From contig NZ_JADNQW010000005.1 of the NCBI RefSeq assembly GCF_015709455.1, forward strand, positions 1,240,001-1,304,000: 64,000 bases of DNA. Direction: 5' to 3'. The DNA is from Methylosinus sp. H3A (GTDB lineage Bacteria; Pseudomonadota; Alphaproteobacteria; Rhizobiales; Beijerinckiaceae). A program made the position numbers and the translations under genes. Below, in pieces: positions 36,752 through 45,743 of the stretch (positions within the stretch are counted from its first letter, which is position 1; every line of letters starts with the position of its first letter). Below the pieces are notes generated by a model. That model ran no database searches. It saw nothing but the letters and a program-made list of their open reading frames with translations, and was not told where the DNA came from.

Positions 36752-37962
36752 ATTATTTCGACGGGCTGAAGCGCGAGCCCTGGCGCTTCGATTTTCTCGA
36801 CATGATGCGCCGCGTCGAGCGCAGCCTCGGCGAGCGCCTTTCCGGCGACGGGGTCTTCGCGCAGCCGCGCCCGCGCATCGGCGACAGCGCCACGCGGCGC
36901 GACGAGGTGGTGCGCTTGCGCGCGGAGGAGTTCGCGAAAGAGGTCGCGATCTCCTTCGGGCAGGAGGCCTGGATGGCTTTTCCCGGCTCGACCGTCCGCG
37001 AGATCACGCCGCGCTGGAACAGGCCGCTCGCTCGCTCCGAGAGTCTCGCGCGGGCGGAGACGCCGGCGGACCGCGCGCATGTCGTCTCCGCCTTTCTCGG
37101 CCTGCTCGGCCCGCAGGGCCCGCTACCCTATCATTTGACGGAAGAAGCCTACGCCTTTGTCCAGAACGAGGACGCGTCCTTCGTCCATTTCCTCGATCTC
37201 TTCAACAATCGCTTCATCCAATTGTTCTTTCGCGTTTGGGCGGATGCGCGGCCGATCGTTCAGGCCGACCGGCCGGAATATGATCGTTTCGGCGCCTATG
37301 TGACCTCTGTGGTCGGCGTCGGCTCGCCCGCCTTCGACACGACGCGCGCGCGACACGACGGGGAACGCCGCGCCACCTGCATACCCGAGGGTGTCGGCCT
37401 CTTCGCCGGCTTGCTCGCGCCGCAGGTCAAATCCGCCTCGCGCCTGCGCCAGGCGATCCGCGGACTGCTTCGCGTCGAATCGGAGATCGACGAATTCATC
37501 GGCTCCTGGCTCGAATTCGATGATCGGGAGCGCTCCATCCTCGGCGGCCGCAACAGCACGCTCGGAACGGATTTCCTGGTCGGCGCCGCATCGTTCAGCG
37601 TGCAGGACAAGATCCGCGTCCGCCTGTTCGTCGCCGATATGGAGCAATATCGCCGCTTCCTGCCGATCGGCGACGATTGTGACCGCCTCGTCGACCTCCT
37701 GTTTTTTTATGTCGGCGACGAGATCGACTGGGACGTCGAGCTCGCAGTGCCGGCGCGCTGCGTCGAGCCGATCAGGCTCTCCGCCGATTCCGCCGCGGGC
37801 CCCACAGGCGGCGCGCGTCTCGGCTGGACGAGCTGGCTGGTCGACGACAGCGCATCGAAGAAAGACGGCTATCGCGCCGACGCGCGCTTCCAACCGGCGG
37901 AACGCAAAAGGCGCGAACGAGAAATGGCCAGACGCGAAGCGGAGGCGACGAACCCATCATGA
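36748..37962 (+). CDS. tssG: T6SS baseplate protein TssG
   Basis: The 404-residue protein matches TssG: FDFLDMMRRVERSLG at the start, GPQGPLPYHLTEEAY, FLDLFNNRFIQLFFRVWADA and RVRLFVADMEQYRRFLP. The start is taken as TTG at 36748, which overlaps the tssF stop (TTGA) and has GGAGGG 4-5 nt upstream; no ATG occurs nearby before the conserved N-terminus. The 3' end overlaps tssH by 4 bp. Part of the tssE-F-G-H block. Confidence 0.93.
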   Translation: MNYFDGLKREPWRFDFLDMMRRVERSLGERLSGDGVFAQPRPRIGDSATRRDEVVRLRAEEFAKEVAISFGQEAWMAFPGSTVREITPRWNRPLARSESLARAETPADRAHVVSAFLGLLGPQGPLPYHLTEEAYAFVQNEDASFVHFLDLFNNRFIQLFFRVWADARPIVQADRPEYDRFGAYVTSVVGVGSPAFDTTRARHDGERRATCIPEGVGLFAGLLAPQVKSASRLRQAIRGLLRVESEIDEFIGSWLEFDDRERSILGGRNSTLGTDFLVGAASFSVQDKIRVRLFVADMEQYRRFLPIGDDCDRLVDLLFFYVGDEIDWDVELAVPARCVEPIRLSADSAAGPTGGARLGWTSWLVDDSASKKDGYRADARFQPAERKRREREMARREAEATNPS

Positions 37963-40589
37963 CCGATATTGGACTCGAGACAGTCACCGGCAAGCTCAAT
38001 CTCGTCGGATTCGAAACGATCGCCAAAGCGCATCGACAGGCCAAGAGTCTCGGCAATCGCTATGTGGAGCTCGCCCATTGGCTGCTGCATATGCTCGAGA
38101 AGACCGACTCGGACGTCGACATCGTCGCCGATCATTTCAATCTCGACCGCGCCAAGCTGCTGATAGATGTGGAGCGCGCCATAGACGGGCTGACGCCGAG
38201 CCAGACGGAATCGCCCTATTATTCGGGCGCGGTGATCGAGGCGCTCGACCGCGGCTGGCACTATTCCACTCTGTTCTTCGCCGAGGCGCAGATTCGCACC
38301 GGCCATGTGCTCGTCGGCGTGCTGAAGACCGAGCGTTTGCGCACTGCGCTGCTCTCCGTCTCGCGGGAGTTCGGCAAGATCGCCGTCGACGCGCTGCTCG
38401 ACGAGCACAAGAAGATTCTCGCGCGCTCGGACGAGGAGAATCTGCGGCCGATCGACGGCAGCGGACTCGCGCCGAGCGCCGGCCCCACTGGCGAGTCGCG
38501 CGGCCAGACCGCGCTCGATCGCTTCTCGCAGGATTTGACCGCCAGAGCGCGCTCCGGCGAGATGGACCGCATCCTTGGCCGCGACGAGGAAATTCGAAAA
38601 ATCGTAGATGTGCTGATGCGTCGGCGGCAGAATAATCCGATCCTCACCGGCGAGGCGGGCGTCGGCAAGACGGCGGTGGTGGAAGGATTCGCGCAGGCGA
38701 TCGTCTCTGGCGACGTGCCGCCGCCTTTGCGCGGCGTCACTCTGCGCGCGCTCGACGTCGGCCTGTTGCAAGCCGGCGCCTCGATGAAGGGCGAGTTCGA
38801 GCAGCGCCTGCGCTCCGTCATCGACGAGGTGCAGAAGTCTCCGAAGCCGATTATTCTCTTCATCGACGAGGCGCATACGCTGATCGGCGCCGGCGGCGCG
38901 GCCGGCACGGGCGACGCCGCCAATCTGCTGAAGCCGGCCCTCGCGCGCGGAACTTTGCGCACCATCGCCGCGACGACCTGGAGCGAATATCGCCAATATT
39001 TCGAGAAAGACCCGGCGTTGACGCGGCGCTTTCAGCCGATCCAGATCGACGAGCCGGACGCCGCGCGCGCCGCTTCCATGCTGCGCGGCATTCTCGTGCC
39101 CATGGAGAAGCATCATGGCGTGCGTATTTCCGACGCGGCCATCACCGCCGCCGTCGCTCTGTCGCAACGCTACATTCCGGCGCGGCAATTGCCGGACAAG
39201 GCGGTGAGCCTGCTCGACACGGCGAGCGCGCGCGTCGCCATCAGCCAATCGACGACGCCGGCCGCCATCGCCGACAAGCGCGTCGAGATCGACCATCTCG
39301 CGCAGGAGAAGGCGGCGCTGCTCGCCGACCGCGATCTCGGCGCCGACACACGCGCGCGGGTGAATGAGATCGACGACGCGATAGCGGCGGCGAAGGACAA
39401 GCTCGGCCTGCTCGAGAACGCCTGGAGCCAAGAAAAATCCATCGTCGACGAGGTGCGCTCGCTACGCGAGATTCTCGCGCAGACGCAAGAGGAGAGCGCG
39501 CAGGAGAGCGAGCGCGTGAAGCTCGGCGAGAAGCTCGGCGCATTGGCCGCGCTAGATCCCGAGACGCGCGCCATCTATCCGCATGTCGACGAGCAGGCGG
39601 TCGCCGCCGTCGTGTCAGACTGGACCGGCATTCCGGTCGGCCGCATGGTGAAGGACGAGATCGAGAACATCCTTCGTCTGCCAGAGATTTTGAACAAGCG
39701 GGTCGTCGGCCAGAGCCACGGCCTCGCGATGATCTCCAAACGCATCGAGACCAATCGCGCGCGGCTCGACAATCCCAATAAGCCGATCGGCGTGTTCATG
39801 CTCTGCGGCCCTTCCGGCGTCGGCAAGACGGAGACGGCGCTGGCGCTCGCCGAGGCCATCTATGGCGGCGAGCAGAACATCATCACCATCAACATGTCCG
39901 AGTTTCAGGAGGCGCACACCGTCTCCACGCTGAAGGGTGCGCCCCCCGGCTATGTCGGCTATGGCGAAGGCGGCCGCCTCACCGAGGCGGTGCGGCGCAA
40001 GCCCTATAGCGTCGTGCTGCTTGACGAGATCGAGAAAGCGCACCCGGACGTGCATGAGATTTTCTTCCAGGTCTTCGACAAGGGACAGATGGAGGATGGC
40101 TCCGGACGGCGCATCGATTTCAAGAACACGCTGATCATCCTCACCTCCAATGTCGGCACCGATCTCATCATGGAGCTCGGCGCCGATCCCGCTTATCACG
40201 ACGATCCGGAAGCGCTCTCCGCCGCGCTGCGGCCGGAGCTGCAGCGCGTCTTCCCGCCTGCGTTGCTCGGGCGCATCGTCGTCATTCCTTATTTCCCGCT
40301 CTCGCCGGAAATGTTGTCGGGCATTGTGCGCCTGCAATTGAACCGCATCGGCAAGCGCATCGAAGAAAATCACAAGGCCGTCTTCGTCTATGACGACGCC
40401 GTGGTCGATCACATCGTCGCGCAATGCAATGATCCGGATTCCGGCGGGCGCATCATCGACAACATCATCACCAACACGCTGCTGCCCTCGCTCTCGCGCG
40501 AATTTTTGACGCGCTCGCTGGCGAAGGAGGAATTGCGCGAGGCGCGGGTGACCGTGTCCGACGGCGCCTTTGGATATGAGTGGCGATGA
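37959..40589 (+). CDS. tssH: T6SS AAA+ ATPase ClpV (TssH)
   Basis: ClpV extracts and recycles contracted TssB/TssC sheath. The 876-residue protein has a Clp N-domain (1-160), first AAA+ module with Walker A GEAGVGKT and Walker B ILFIDEAHTL, a coiled-coil middle domain (about 400-530, Glu/Lys/Ala-rich), and second AAA+ module with Walker A GPSGVGKT and Walker B VVLLDEIEKAHPD. Length and the N-domain separate it from ClpB. ATG overlaps the tssG stop; a strong hairpin follows at 40601. Confidence 0.96.
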   Translation: MTDIGLETVTGKLNLVGFETIAKAHRQAKSLGNRYVELAHWLLHMLEKTDSDVDIVADHFNLDRAKLLIDVERAIDGLTPSQTESPYYSGAVIEALDRGWHYSTLFFAEAQIRTGHVLVGVLKTERLRTALLSVSREFGKIAVDALLDEHKKILARSDEENLRPIDGSGLAPSAGPTGESRGQTALDRFSQDLTARARSGEMDRILGRDEEIRKIVDVLMRRRQNNPILTGEAGVGKTAVVEGFAQAIVSGDVPPPLRGVTLRALDVGLLQAGASMKGEFEQRLRSVIDEVQKSPKPIILFIDEAHTLIGAGGAAGTGDAANLLKPALARGTLRTIAATTWSEYRQYFEKDPALTRRFQPIQIDEPDAARAASMLRGILVPMEKHHGVRISDAAITAAVALSQRYIPARQLPDKAVSLLDTASARVAISQSTTPAAIADKRVEIDHLAQEKAALLADRDLGADTRARVNEIDDAIAAAKDKLGLLENAWSQEKSIVDEVRSLREILAQTQEESAQESERVKLGEKLGALAALDPETRAIYPHVDEQAVAAVVSDWTGIPVGRMVKDEIENILRLPEILNKRVVGQSHGLAMISKRIETNRARLDNPNKPIGVFMLCGPSGVGKTETALALAEAIYGGEQNIITINMSEFQEAHTVSTLKGAPPGYVGYGEGGRLTEAVRRKPYSVVLLDEIEKAHPDVHEIFFQVFDKGQMEDGSGRRIDFKNTLIILTSNVGTDLIMELGADPAYHDDPEALSAALRPELQRVFPPALLGRIVVIPYFPLSPEMLSGIVRLQLNRIGKRIEENHKAVFVYDDAVVDHIVAQCNDPDSGGRIIDNIITNTLLPSLSREFLTRSLAKEELREARVTVSDGAFGYEWR

Positions 40590-40600
40590 GGCTGGACGCG

Positions 40601-40632
40601 ATGTCGCGAAGCGATGGACGGCTTCGCGACAT
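40601..40632. terminator. Bidirectional terminator hairpin closing the T6SS block
   Basis: A perfect 12-bp stem (ATGTCGCGAAGC at 40601-40612 with GCTTCGCGACAT at 40621-40632) with an 8-nt loop lies 11 bp past the tssH stop and 20 bp past the stop of the convergent gene at 40653. T-tract is weak on both strands. Confidence 0.6.
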
Positions 40633-40652
40633 TGGTTGCGGCGATTCGTCGC

Positions 40653-41255
40653 TCATCTGACGGCGCCGAAGCTCCAACCGGACTTCGCCGGGGCCGGAGC
40701 CGATGCGATTCGATGCCCGCCGATGAGTCCGCTGAACTTGCGATCGGCTTTGGCGCCCGGCGTCCGCACGCCGGGAACTTCCGGCACAGAACTCAGCTTT
40801 TTCATCAGATTCAGAGCTTTTAGGCAGTCGCGATCATATCCTTTTTGTTTCTCTTCACAGGCTTTGTAGACCAAAGCGTCCGAAGTGACGAAAGAGGAGT
40901 TGAACTGGTTCTGAAACTCCGGCTGACCAACGCTGCGTGGCGAAACGATATAGACACTGATCCAGTGCCCATAATAATCTTTGTCATTATTTTTGTCATA
41001 CAAAATAATGACACATTTGTTCAACGCATCCTGCGTGACGATATTTGCGATGCCACTGATTTTTTTCGTGAAGTTCGCCCAGAACTGGCGGCGCTGATTC
41101 ATGAAGTGATCGCCTTGGTTCGGAGCCATCGACAACAGAAATTCGTTTACAGTATGATATATTTCTCTGTAGATTGAAGATGGATCGGACCCGTAGATCA
41201 TCGCATATCGGAATTTTTCACCCTGAACGTAGGGGACAGTATCTGTATAAATCAT
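40653..41255 (-). CDS. Hypothetical protein at the T6SS/island junction
   Basis: The 200-residue protein is not recognised. It has no signal peptide or obvious membrane segment, many Asn/Lys/Tyr residues (e.g. DKNNDKDYYGHWISVYIVSP), two or three cysteines, and a Gly/Ala/Arg-rich C-terminal tail. Its lower-G+C codon use differs from the neighbouring T6SS genes, suggesting separate acquisition. The ATG at 41255 has GAGGAG about 9 nt upstream, which decides the start. Convergent with tssH. A cargo effector of the T6SS is possible from position only; an independent island gene is equally possible. Confidence 0.6.
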   Translation of the reverse strand: MIYTDTVPYVQGEKFRYAMIYGSDPSSIYREIYHTVNEFLLSMAPNQGDHFMNQRRQFWANFTKKISGIANIVTQDALNKCVIILYDKNNDKDYYGHWISVYIVSPRSVGQPEFQNQFNSSFVTSDALVYKACEEKQKGYDRDCLKALNLMKKLSSVPEVPGVRTPGAKADRKFSGLIGGHRIASAPAPAKSGWSFGAVR

Positions 41256-41816
41256 CGTCGTCGCTCCTCGTGAATGCGAATAGAGAATTAGAACGGGAGT
41301 CGCCCGACTTCTGTGGGAAAGCCCACAACCCGCGGATGCCCGAACCGACGTCGGGCATAGAAATTTTTCCACGGCCCCGATCGGGAGCCGAATCGGAGCG
41401 AGAGACGAATTCGGAGAAAAAGGTTGCGGGAAGGACGGCGCTGGAAGATGCAGGATCGGCCATGCGACGCTCGGCGAGCCGCGTGTGCGATCACAAACCC
41501 GACTATTATCGGGTCGCCCGCCGATGTGGACGCGGCGCTTTCACAGTTCCAGGTCAAAAGCGACGAAATGGCGCGCCGGTCGGGACAAAGATGCGAACAC
41601 CTATCAGATTGAAGTTAAATTTGTAACTTGATGAGGCCTGGGATTCCCGCGCCATCCTGCGACGTCCTTCAACCTCTTTGAACTTTTTTCTGCCGAAGAT
41701 TACCTGTCAGGTAATTGATGAACTCCATCAGGCAGGTAAACTTACGCAAACTCGTGCTCTTGAGCCTTTTAACGCTCGGAACCGATATTGGCTGTGATTC
41801 AAAAGGGTAGACCGCA
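41256..41816. other. Intergenic region: divergent promoters and operator
   Basis: About 560 bp between divergent genes. I see no gene. It contains the 17-bp palindrome at 41699-41715, a -35-like TTGATG starting on its last base, a -10-like TAAACT at 41737-41742, and further left A/T-rich DNA (41610-41690). G+C is visibly lower than in the T6SS block. Confidence 0.6.
41699..41715. promoter_or_regulatory. Palindromic operator, copy 1 (ATTACCT-N3-AGGTAAT)
   Basis: Perfect 7+3+7 dyad (spacer GTC), 101 bp upstream of the Rieske alpha gene. The following TTG makes a -35-like TTGATG with a -10-like TAAACT 16 bp on. The same dyad occurs before both TonB receptor genes. Confidence 0.7.
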
Positions 41817-43118
41817 ATGGCCGATCCACAAATTATCGTTACCGATCAAGCCAACTTCTTTCGTGTTCACCGCTCCGCGTATGTTCTGCAAGATATTTAT
41901 CGGAGTGAGCTTGAGAATATTTTCGATAGATGCTGGCTTTATGCGGGACACGTCAGCGAGCTTCGCGCGCCGGGGGACTTTCTTCGCCGCAACGTGGGCG
42001 GACGAAACCTCATTCTGACCAAGACAACTTTCGGAGAGCTAAACGTCTTGTTGAACGCTTGCGCCCATCGAGGGACGATCGTGTGTCAGGAGGCGAGAGG
42101 CAACGCCCAGAGCTTTTCCTGCCCATATCACGGCTGGACGTATGATCTGAACGGCCGACTGGTCGGTCTGCCGGGAGGATCGGCATATGGTCGGGAGGCT
42201 CGCAACGACTCGAATCTCAGCCTAAATCCGATCCATCATTCAACCTATCGAGGCCTCATTTTCATTTCTTACGTCGCCCCCGAGCAGGACCTCGAGGATT
42301 ACCTCGGCGAAGCAAAGGCGTATATCGACTTGATTTGCGCGCAGTCGGAATCGGAGTTAGAAATCATTCCGGGCGAATTCGATCACTCGATACGTGCGAA
42401 CTGGAAGCTCCTCGCGGAAAATGGCGTGGACGCATACCATCTTCCTTTTACGCACAAACGTTTCCTCGAATACATCGATACGTTGGGCGGCGAGCCCAGT
42501 TCGCATAAGCGAATAGGAAAAGGACTGCCGCTCAGCGGAGGCCACTCGGTCATTATCAGCGGTCCACCGTCCACCGGCCGTCCAATCGCCTATTGGAGCC
42601 CGCTCTTTCCAGAGTGGATGAAGGACGAAATCAATCGAAGATTTCGTGCGCTGGTGACGAAATACGGCAAGAATAGAGCAGAAGAAATCGCTCATGCCAA
42701 CAAGAGCTTGTTCATTTTCCCCAACCTCGTGATCAACGACATTCTCGGATTGAACGTCAGGACGTTCTTTCCAACCTCGTTCAACGCCGTGGACGTCACC
42801 GTATGGGGCGCGGGCTTCTCCGATGAGACCGAGGAGGAGAGGGCAGCGCGAATCAACGGGCTTATCTCTTTCATCGGACCGGGCGGGTTCGGCACGCCTG
42901 ACGATGTCGAACTCCTCGAGTCGTGTCAGCGCGCCTACGCCCATGCCGGCATTGGCTACAATGATTTCTCGCGCGGCATGAGTCCAGGCACGCAACACCA
43001 TACCGACGAGGAGCAAAATCGCGCTTTTTGGCGTGAATGGAGCAGGCGGATAGGCGCCGAACGAACGCGCGCTGGTTCATCCGAGTCTATTCCTTCGGTA
43101 AGCACGGAGAGACTATAA
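41817..43118 (+). CDS. Rieske non-haem iron oxygenase, alpha subunit
   Basis: The 433-residue protein is a ring-hydroxylating-type oxygenase large subunit. Rieske [2Fe-2S] ligands are C82-x-H84 (CAHRG) and C102-x2-H105 (CPYHGW); the mononuclear iron site is Asp205 (bridging), His208 and His213 in ENGVDAYHLPFTH, with the third carboxylate probably in the PDDVELLES segment. Length is typical. Its beta subunit is two genes downstream, split off by an asparagine-synthetase-like gene, an unusual order. No ferredoxin or reductase is encoded nearby, so electrons must come from elsewhere. The substrate cannot be read from the sequence. It is the first gene after operator copy 1. Confidence 0.9.
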   Translation: MADPQIIVTDQANFFRVHRSAYVLQDIYRSELENIFDRCWLYAGHVSELRAPGDFLRRNVGGRNLILTKTTFGELNVLLNACAHRGTIVCQEARGNAQSFSCPYHGWTYDLNGRLVGLPGGSAYGREARNDSNLSLNPIHHSTYRGLIFISYVAPEQDLEDYLGEAKAYIDLICAQSESELEIIPGEFDHSIRANWKLLAENGVDAYHLPFTHKRFLEYIDTLGGEPSSHKRIGKGLPLSGGHSVIISGPPSTGRPIAYWSPLFPEWMKDEINRRFRALVTKYGKNRAEEIAHANKSLFIFPNLVINDILGLNVRTFFPTSFNAVDVTVWGAGFSDETEEERAARINGLISFIGPGGFGTPDDVELLESCQRAYAHAGIGYNDFSRGMSPGTQHHTDEEQNRAFWREWSRRIGAERTRAGSSESIPSVSTERL

Positions 43119-43224
43119 ACATCTCGCTTAATCCGAAAAATTCTAGTTCGTGAATCGCCTTACAGACATCGAGAGCGAGACCGCGGCTGACTTTATTCTC
43201 CGACAACGGCGAACGGTGACGATC

Positions 43225-45060
43225 ATGTGCGGAATAGTAGGCTGGATAGACTGGCGCCGCGATCTTCGGGAAGAGCGATCGACGATCGCCGCCATGATCC
43301 GCTCAATGGCGCTGCGAGGACCCGACGCAGAGGGTAGCTGGGTGTCGCGACATGCTTTTATCGGTCATCGTCGATTGTCGATCATCGATTTGGAATTCGG
43401 ACGGCAGCCGATGTCGACCGTCGCTGCAGATCCTTTTATCCTCAGCTATGCCGGAGAAGTCTACAACTTCGCAGAATTGCGTCGAGAACTCGAGAAAACG
43501 GGGCATGAATTTCGAACACGCTCGGATACCGAGGTTGTGCTTCGCTCATTCCTGGAATGGGGAAGGGAGTCCTTCGCCAGATTGCGGGGAATGTACGGAT
43601 TCGCGATTTGGGACAGTGGACGCGACGAGCTGTGGCTCGTTCGGGATCGGTTCGGAATAAAGCCACTTTATTATCTGCCGACCAGTTCTGGGGTGATCTT
43701 TGGTTCCGAGCCGAAGGCGATCTTCGCAAATCCAACGGTCAAGACCGAATTGGACGCCACTGGCATCGCCGAACTCTTCGCCCTCAGCACAGCCCCGACT
43801 CCCGGGCACGGCGTTTATAAAGGCCTTTATCAAGTCAAACCTGGAGAGGCCATCCGAGTATCGAGACGCGGGGTCGAATCTTACAACTACTGGTCGCTCG
43901 CGGCGACCGAGCATCGCGACAGCTTGGAGGATTCCGTCGATCATGTCCGGCTGTTGCTGGAAGAAATAGTCGAACAGCAGATGGTTTCCGACGTGCCACT
44001 CGGCGGACTTCTTTCAGGAGGCCTCGACTCCAGCGCCATCGCCGCCTTCGCCGCTCGGACCGCGCATCGCCGAGGAGAGAAGCTACCGACATTCTCAGTG
44101 GATTTTCCTGATGGGCAGGCGGAGTTCATCCCATCAGCCTGGCAGGATAGTTGGGACGAACCATTCGCGCTGGAAGTTTCCCGGCACGTCGGCACTGATC
44201 ACCGAACGATCCTGGTTACTCCGGAATCTGCTCTCACACATGAAAATGCTGTCCTTCATTCCCGTGATCTGCCGGGCTGGGGCGAGCTGGATACATCGCT
44301 TTATTTTTTGTTCAAGCAGGTTCGGCAGCACACGACGGTGGCGCTCTCGGGCGAGTCCGCAGATGAGGTTTTCGGAGGCTACCCATTTTTTCACAATAGA
44401 GACGCACTTGCATATCCCGGTTTTCCTTGGTTGCTCGACAAGAGCAGTCCCTGGACCCTGTTCAGGGCGGAGGTGGAGAGCGCGGTACGGCCGGCGAACT
44501 ACGTGGAAAGTCGCTATCGTGAGGCGCTGGAGGAAATTCCCACAATCGAAGACGAGAACGAAATAGACAAGAGGATGCGGGAAGTATCCTATCTGGCGTT
44601 GACGCGATGGCTGCCCGCCATGCTCGATCGAAAAGACCGCATGAGCATGGCCACCGGTCTGGAAGTCCGAGTTCCCTTTTGCGATCACCATCTCGTGGAT
44701 TATGTCTGGAACTTGCCGTGGCGATACAAAAATGAAGGTGGAGAGGGAAAGTCTCTGCTGCGGCGCGCAGTCGCGGATCTACTGCCGCAATCGGTCCTGA
44801 GACGACGAAAGAGCGGCTTTCCAAGCAATCCAAATCGCCAATATTTGGCGAGCCTACGTCAACGAACGCTGGAGCTTCTCTCTACCCCGGGCGCGCCTGT
44901 CTTCGAACTCGTCGACCCTGCAAAAGTGGCCGAGTTGCTGGAACAAGGGCGTCCCCTGCCCAGCCCGCGCGCATCCGCGAGCCCTACGGCGGGAATGTCC
45001 TATCTTCTCAACCTGGACAGCTGGCTTCGACAATACAACGTCAACCTCTCCTACCATTGA
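43225..45060 (+). CDS. Asparagine-synthetase-like glutamine amidotransferase
   Basis: The 611-residue protein has a class II glutaminase domain (1-200; nucleophile Cys2 in MCGIVGW, HRRLSIID, RSDTEV) and an ATP-pyrophosphatase synthetase domain (from ~235) with PP-loop SGGLDSS (264-270). It adenylates a carboxylate and forms an amide. The start at 43225 is fixed by the need to expose Cys2. The oxyanion-loop motif reads YAGEVYN, with Ala where E. coli AsnB has Asn74; related sub-groups vary here. Placement between the two Rieske subunit genes implies an accessory role on a pathway intermediate rather than housekeeping asparagine synthesis. Confidence 0.85.
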   Translation: MCGIVGWIDWRRDLREERSTIAAMIRSMALRGPDAEGSWVSRHAFIGHRRLSIIDLEFGRQPMSTVAADPFILSYAGEVYNFAELRRELEKTGHEFRTRSDTEVVLRSFLEWGRESFARLRGMYGFAIWDSGRDELWLVRDRFGIKPLYYLPTSSGVIFGSEPKAIFANPTVKTELDATGIAELFALSTAPTPGHGVYKGLYQVKPGEAIRVSRRGVESYNYWSLAATEHRDSLEDSVDHVRLLLEEIVEQQMVSDVPLGGLLSGGLDSSAIAAFAARTAHRRGEKLPTFSVDFPDGQAEFIPSAWQDSWDEPFALEVSRHVGTDHRTILVTPESALTHENAVLHSRDLPGWGELDTSLYFLFKQVRQHTTVALSGESADEVFGGYPFFHNRDALAYPGFPWLLDKSSPWTLFRAEVESAVRPANYVESRYREALEEIPTIEDENEIDKRMREVSYLALTRWLPAMLDRKDRMSMATGLEVRVPFCDHHLVDYVWNLPWRYKNEGGEGKSLLRRAVADLLPQSVLRRRKSGFPSNPNRQYLASLRQRTLELLSTPGAPVFELVDPAKVAELLEQGRPLPSPRASASPTAGMSYLLNLDSWLRQYNVNLSYH

Positions 45061-45125
45061 GGAATGAGCACGAAAATATAACGCAATGGCAGATTATGCA
45101 GTTTGCAATAGCATGGAGTAAGCCC

Positions 45126-45665
45126 ATGACCAGCATGCTCGTCGCGCGCGAGGGATATCAGCCCGCTCCGATTCCGACACCACCAGCCGAGCTGACATCA
45201 CGTATCACATCGTTTCTTTTCTTCGAATCGGCTCTGCTTGATGATTGGGAGCTGAATGAATGGTTGTCTTTGTTTGACGACGAGGGACGCTATCAGGTCT
45301 TGCCGTTGCAGTATCTCGAGAGCAGCAACCCAAAAAACAGCCTCTATTTGGTGTCCGACGACAATACGCGGCTCAAGACGCGGATTCGGCATTTGCTCGA
45401 AAAAAGCGCTCTGGCCGAAGTTCCACGATCGAGAACGCGCAGGATAATATCGAATATTCGCGTTCTGGAGCACAAATCCGGCATCGTCCGAGTCAAGGCG
45501 AATTTCGTCATCTATCAATTCAGGAACCTGCAATCGTGGGAGTTCGTCGGGGAGACGTCGTATAAACTGCGAGAGAGGCAAGGAGCATTGAAAATACTGG
45601 AAAGAATAACGCGGCTCGATCACGAGTCCATGGCGTCTCAGCGTCGCATCAGCATCATCGTCTGA
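45126..45665 (+). CDS. Ring-hydroxylating dioxygenase beta subunit
   Basis: The 179-residue protein fits the small (beta) subunit of Rieske dioxygenases (SnoaL/NTF2-like fold): early helix FLFFESALLDDWELNEWLSL followed by DDEGRYQVL, then RIRHLLEKSALAEVPRSRTR and VKANFVIYQFR. Beta subunits are structural partners in alpha3beta3 complexes. The ATG at 45126 has GGAG 8 nt upstream and begins near the family consensus; an upstream in-frame ATG exists. It starts 65 bp after the amidotransferase stop. Confidence 0.8.
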   Translation: MTSMLVAREGYQPAPIPTPPAELTSRITSFLFFESALLDDWELNEWLSLFDDEGRYQVLPLQYLESSNPKNSLYLVSDDNTRLKTRIRHLLEKSALAEVPRSRTRRIISNIRVLEHKSGIVRVKANFVIYQFRNLQSWEFVGETSYKLRERQGALKILERITRLDHESMASQRRISIIV

Positions 45666-45743
45666 TGTGCTCTTATCGCGCGTCACCGGCCTCTCACGAG
45701 TTTACTCGCGCCAAGCATAGCGGCCACCGTTGGAGACAATGTC

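Noticed and set aside
43225..45060. Asparagine-synthetase-like gene as a lasso-peptide cyclase
   Set aside because: No precursor peptide, leader-binding protein or transglutaminase-like peptidase gene lies nearby, and a normal glutaminase domain with Cys2 is present.
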